This document shows, piece after piece, positions 62,260 to 64,000 of a DNA stretch of 64,000 nucleotides. Every line of letters begins with the position of its first letter. The stretch's first letter is position 1. Source of the DNA: Aquimarina sp. MMG016 (GTDB lineage Bacteria; Bacteroidota; Bacteroidia; Flavobacteriales; Flavobacteriaceae); contig NZ_JAGJEA010000002.1 of NCBI RefSeq assembly GCF_018100805.1, positions 62,001-126,000 of the forward strand, in the 5' to 3' direction. A model generated the notes under the pieces. It did not search any database. It was not told the DNA's origin and saw only the letters and a program-made list of their open reading frames with translations. The position numbers were made by a program, and so were the translations under genes.

Positions 62260-64000
62260 TTAGTTTGTACCTTGTTGTTCTATTTTTTTCTTATTTTTCA
62301 CATATTTTTCTAACCATTGATCTTGCTCCCATAATAAATGAAGAATAGATTCTTTTGCTCTATATCCGTGGCTTTCTTTTGGTAGCATCACTAATCTTGC
62401 TGTAGCACCTAACCCTTTCAAAGCATTAAAATAACGTTCACTCTGTAGCGGATACGTTCCAGAGTTGTTGTCAGCTTCTCCATGGATTAGTAAGAGAGGA
62501 GTTTTCATTTTGTCTGAATGCATGAATGGAGACATAGTATAATATACTTCTGGAGCTTCCCAATAACTTCGTTCTTCGCTTTGGAAACCAAAAGGGGTTA
62601 ATGTTCTGTTATAAGCTCCACTTCTAGCAATTCCTGCAGCAAAAAGGTTAGAATGTGATAATAAATTAGCAGTCATAAAAGCACCATAAGAATGCCCTCC
62701 TACAGCAACTCTATTACGATCAATGTAACCCATAGCATCAACAGCATCAATTGCAGCCTTACCATTAGCTACTAATTGTTTTCTGAATGAATCATTTGGT
62801 TCTTCGTCTCCTTCTCCAACAATAGGAAAAGATGCACCATCCAAAATTACATATCCTCTGGTAACCCAATACAACATAGAACCCCAAAAAGGATATGTAA
62901 ACTTATTAGGATTAGAGGTTGATTGTGATGCACTGCTTTTATCTTTGTATTCTCTAGGATATGCCCAAAGAATCATAGGCATTTTTTCTTTTTTGGATTT
63001 GTCATAATCAACTGGGAGGTAAAGTGTGCCAGAGAGTTCTAATCCATCTTCTCTTTTATATTTGATAACCTCTTTATGAACATTTTGGATACTAGCAAAA
63101 GGGTTTTTAAAAGAAGTAATCTGTTTTAAGTCATCCTTTTTGTAAATGTTTCTGATATAATAATTAGGATATTCACTCGGAGATTCTATTCTTACTAAAA
63201 ACGTTCCTTTTTTTAGGTCAAAAGGAGAATAGATGTTTTCTAGCTTATCTGTATATTCAGATTGATAAACTCTTTTAGTTTCGTTGGTCTTCAAATTGAA
63301 TTTATCAACGAATGGAAATTGACCATCTTTAGTATAACCATCACCAACCATATAGATATTATCATTTTCGATATTAATCACAGAATATCCAAACTCATTT
63401 TTTACGGTTACAATATTTCCTGGATCATTATATCTGTCTTGATAATTTCTATCATTAATGATATTGGGCTTTTGATTGGGTTTCGAAGGGTTAAAAACAT
63501 AAGTTTTGGTGTTACGTGTGTTCCACCAATAATCATAGGCAACTGCAATTTCTCTATTTGTCCATTCGATATCATAAAACCGGTTAATTGTTTTTAGTAT
63601 TGAAGAAGGTGTATCTTCAAAAGGTGCTTTTAGCATAAATATTTCATCTCTATGGCTTACCTCTATTTTTGGATCACCTTTATCTAAGGCTTCTGCCCAA
63701 ATTAATGTAGCGGGCTGATCATTTCTCCATCTCATTGATCTTTTACCTGTTCTAACCGACATAAACCCTTTTGGTAATACTTCTGTAAGAGCAACCTTGT
63801 TTATAGTTTTAATGACTTCTCCATTACTTTTGTATAGTTTGGTTTCCTGAGGGAAACGTCTGTAAGGCACTAAATAAGAGAAGGGTTTTTGTATTTCAGT
63901 AATTATTATAAATTCACCATTTGGAGAAAACGAAAAATTACTATACATAGCTGCCGGAGCCCAATCTTTAGCGTTTCCATTTAGCGTTATTTTTTTAATT
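62260..64000 (-). CDS. S9-family prolyl oligopeptidase-like peptidase (5' end outside window)
   Basis: The frame is open to the right edge of the window: 17 codons upstream of the first ATG (63948) read on without a stop (...WAPAAMYSNFSFSPNGE), so at least 580 aa of a longer protein are present and the start is missing. The N-terminal part is a beta-propeller-like domain. The C-terminal peptidase domain has the nucleophile in AVGGHSYGAFMTANLL, the acid region IHGEADNNSGTYPLQSERYF and the His in LPKESHGYRAKES. S9 enzymes of this form are typically exported or periplasmic dipeptidyl/oligopeptidases. The C-terminus is lysine-rich (KYVKNKKKIEQQ). Confidence 0.88.
   Translation of the reverse strand, partial: IKKITLNGNAKDWAPAAMYSNFSFSPNGEFIIITEIQKPFSYLVPYRRFPQETKLYKSNGEVIKTINKVALTEVLPKGFMSVRTGKRSMRWRNDQPATLIWAEALDKGDPKIEVSHRDEIFMLKAPFEDTPSSILKTINRFYDIEWTNREIAVAYDYWWNTRNTKTYVFNPSKPNQKPNIINDRNYQDRYNDPGNIVTVKNEFGYSVINIENDNIYMVGDGYTKDGQFPFVDKFNLKTNETKRVYQSEYTDKLENIYSPFDLKKGTFLVRIESPSEYPNYYIRNIYKKDDLKQITSFKNPFASIQNVHKEVIKYKREDGLELSGTLYLPVDYDKSKKEKMPMILWAYPREYKDKSSASQSTSNPNKFTYPFWGSMLYWVTRGYVILDGASFPIVGEGDEEPNDSFRKQLVANGKAAIDAVDAMGYIDRNRVAVGGHSYGAFMTANLLSHSNLFAAGIARSGAYNRTLTPFGFQSEERSYWEAPEVYYTMSPFMHSDKMKTPLLLIHGEADNNSGTYPLQSERYFNALKGLGATARLVMLPKESHGYRAKESILHLLWEQDQWLEKYVKNKKKIEQQGTN

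Overview
The window comes from an AT-rich genome of a marine-type Bacteroidota, most likely Flavobacteriaceae and possibly near Aquimarina (inference; no 16S rRNA is present). Support comes from TonB-dependent receptors with carboxypeptidase-regulatory-like N-terminal domains, DUF5916, DUF937 and TIGR02757 family proteins, the serC/serA/LuxC-like/ferredoxin neighbourhood, promoters of the TTG-N19-21-TAnnTTTG type, and weak Shine-Dalgarno use.

Positions 1-36.4 kb hold an unusually large RHS polymorphic-toxin locus. Five genes run rightward with short gaps: an OmpH/Skp-like membrane-anchored protein, a 2115-aa protein with an SpvB/TcB-like start and a TSP3 calcium-binding tail, a 4930-aa protein made of ten [LRR cap - plant-type LRRs - Ig-like] modules that ends in an RHS/YD-type tail, a 241-aa LolA-like periplasmic protein, and a 3797-aa RHS protein with a variable C-terminal toxin domain (HExxxH zincin-like motif). 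A lipoprotein immunity candidate overlaps the end of the toxin gene. Tail-to-tail on the minus strand lies a second toxin/immunity cassette: an orphan RHS C-terminus with an L,D-transpeptidase/Tlde1-like His/Cys pair, plus its own overlapping lipoprotein. The two RHS junctions carry a perfect 44-bp inverted repeat in the same reading frame. Inversion of the 3.1-kb segment between them would swap one toxin-immunity pair for the other on the long RHS protein. This predicted toxin switch is the main discovery candidate here.

Positions 36.4-37.24 kb are non-coding. They hold a degenerate tandem array with an exact 22-bp period (at least nine units), a hairpin, a REP-like palindrome related to one between the two immunity genes, and a terminator.

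Positions 37.2-64 kb are ordinary chromosomal genes. On the minus strand are TIGR02757, an ABC ATPase and a DUF5916 barrel. Then come msrA, folE and small membrane or lipoproteins, DUF937, serA, serC and an acyl-CoA reductase, divergent from a dicluster ferredoxin through overlapping promoters. These are followed by an outer-membrane barrel, two overlapping alpha/beta-hydrolase paralogues, two tandem TonB-dependent receptors, a secreted protein, ychF, a DMT-family permease, a TPR hybrid histidine kinase, and an S9 peptidase cut by the right edge.

In the toxin locus, the giant proteins probably build one cell-surface or secreted RHS machine (inference). The SpvB-like protein and the RHS protein would form the shell, and the LRR-Ig protein a very long binding or adhesion arm. 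The C-terminal domains would be the interchangeable warheads, neutralised in the envelope by lipoprotein immunity proteins.
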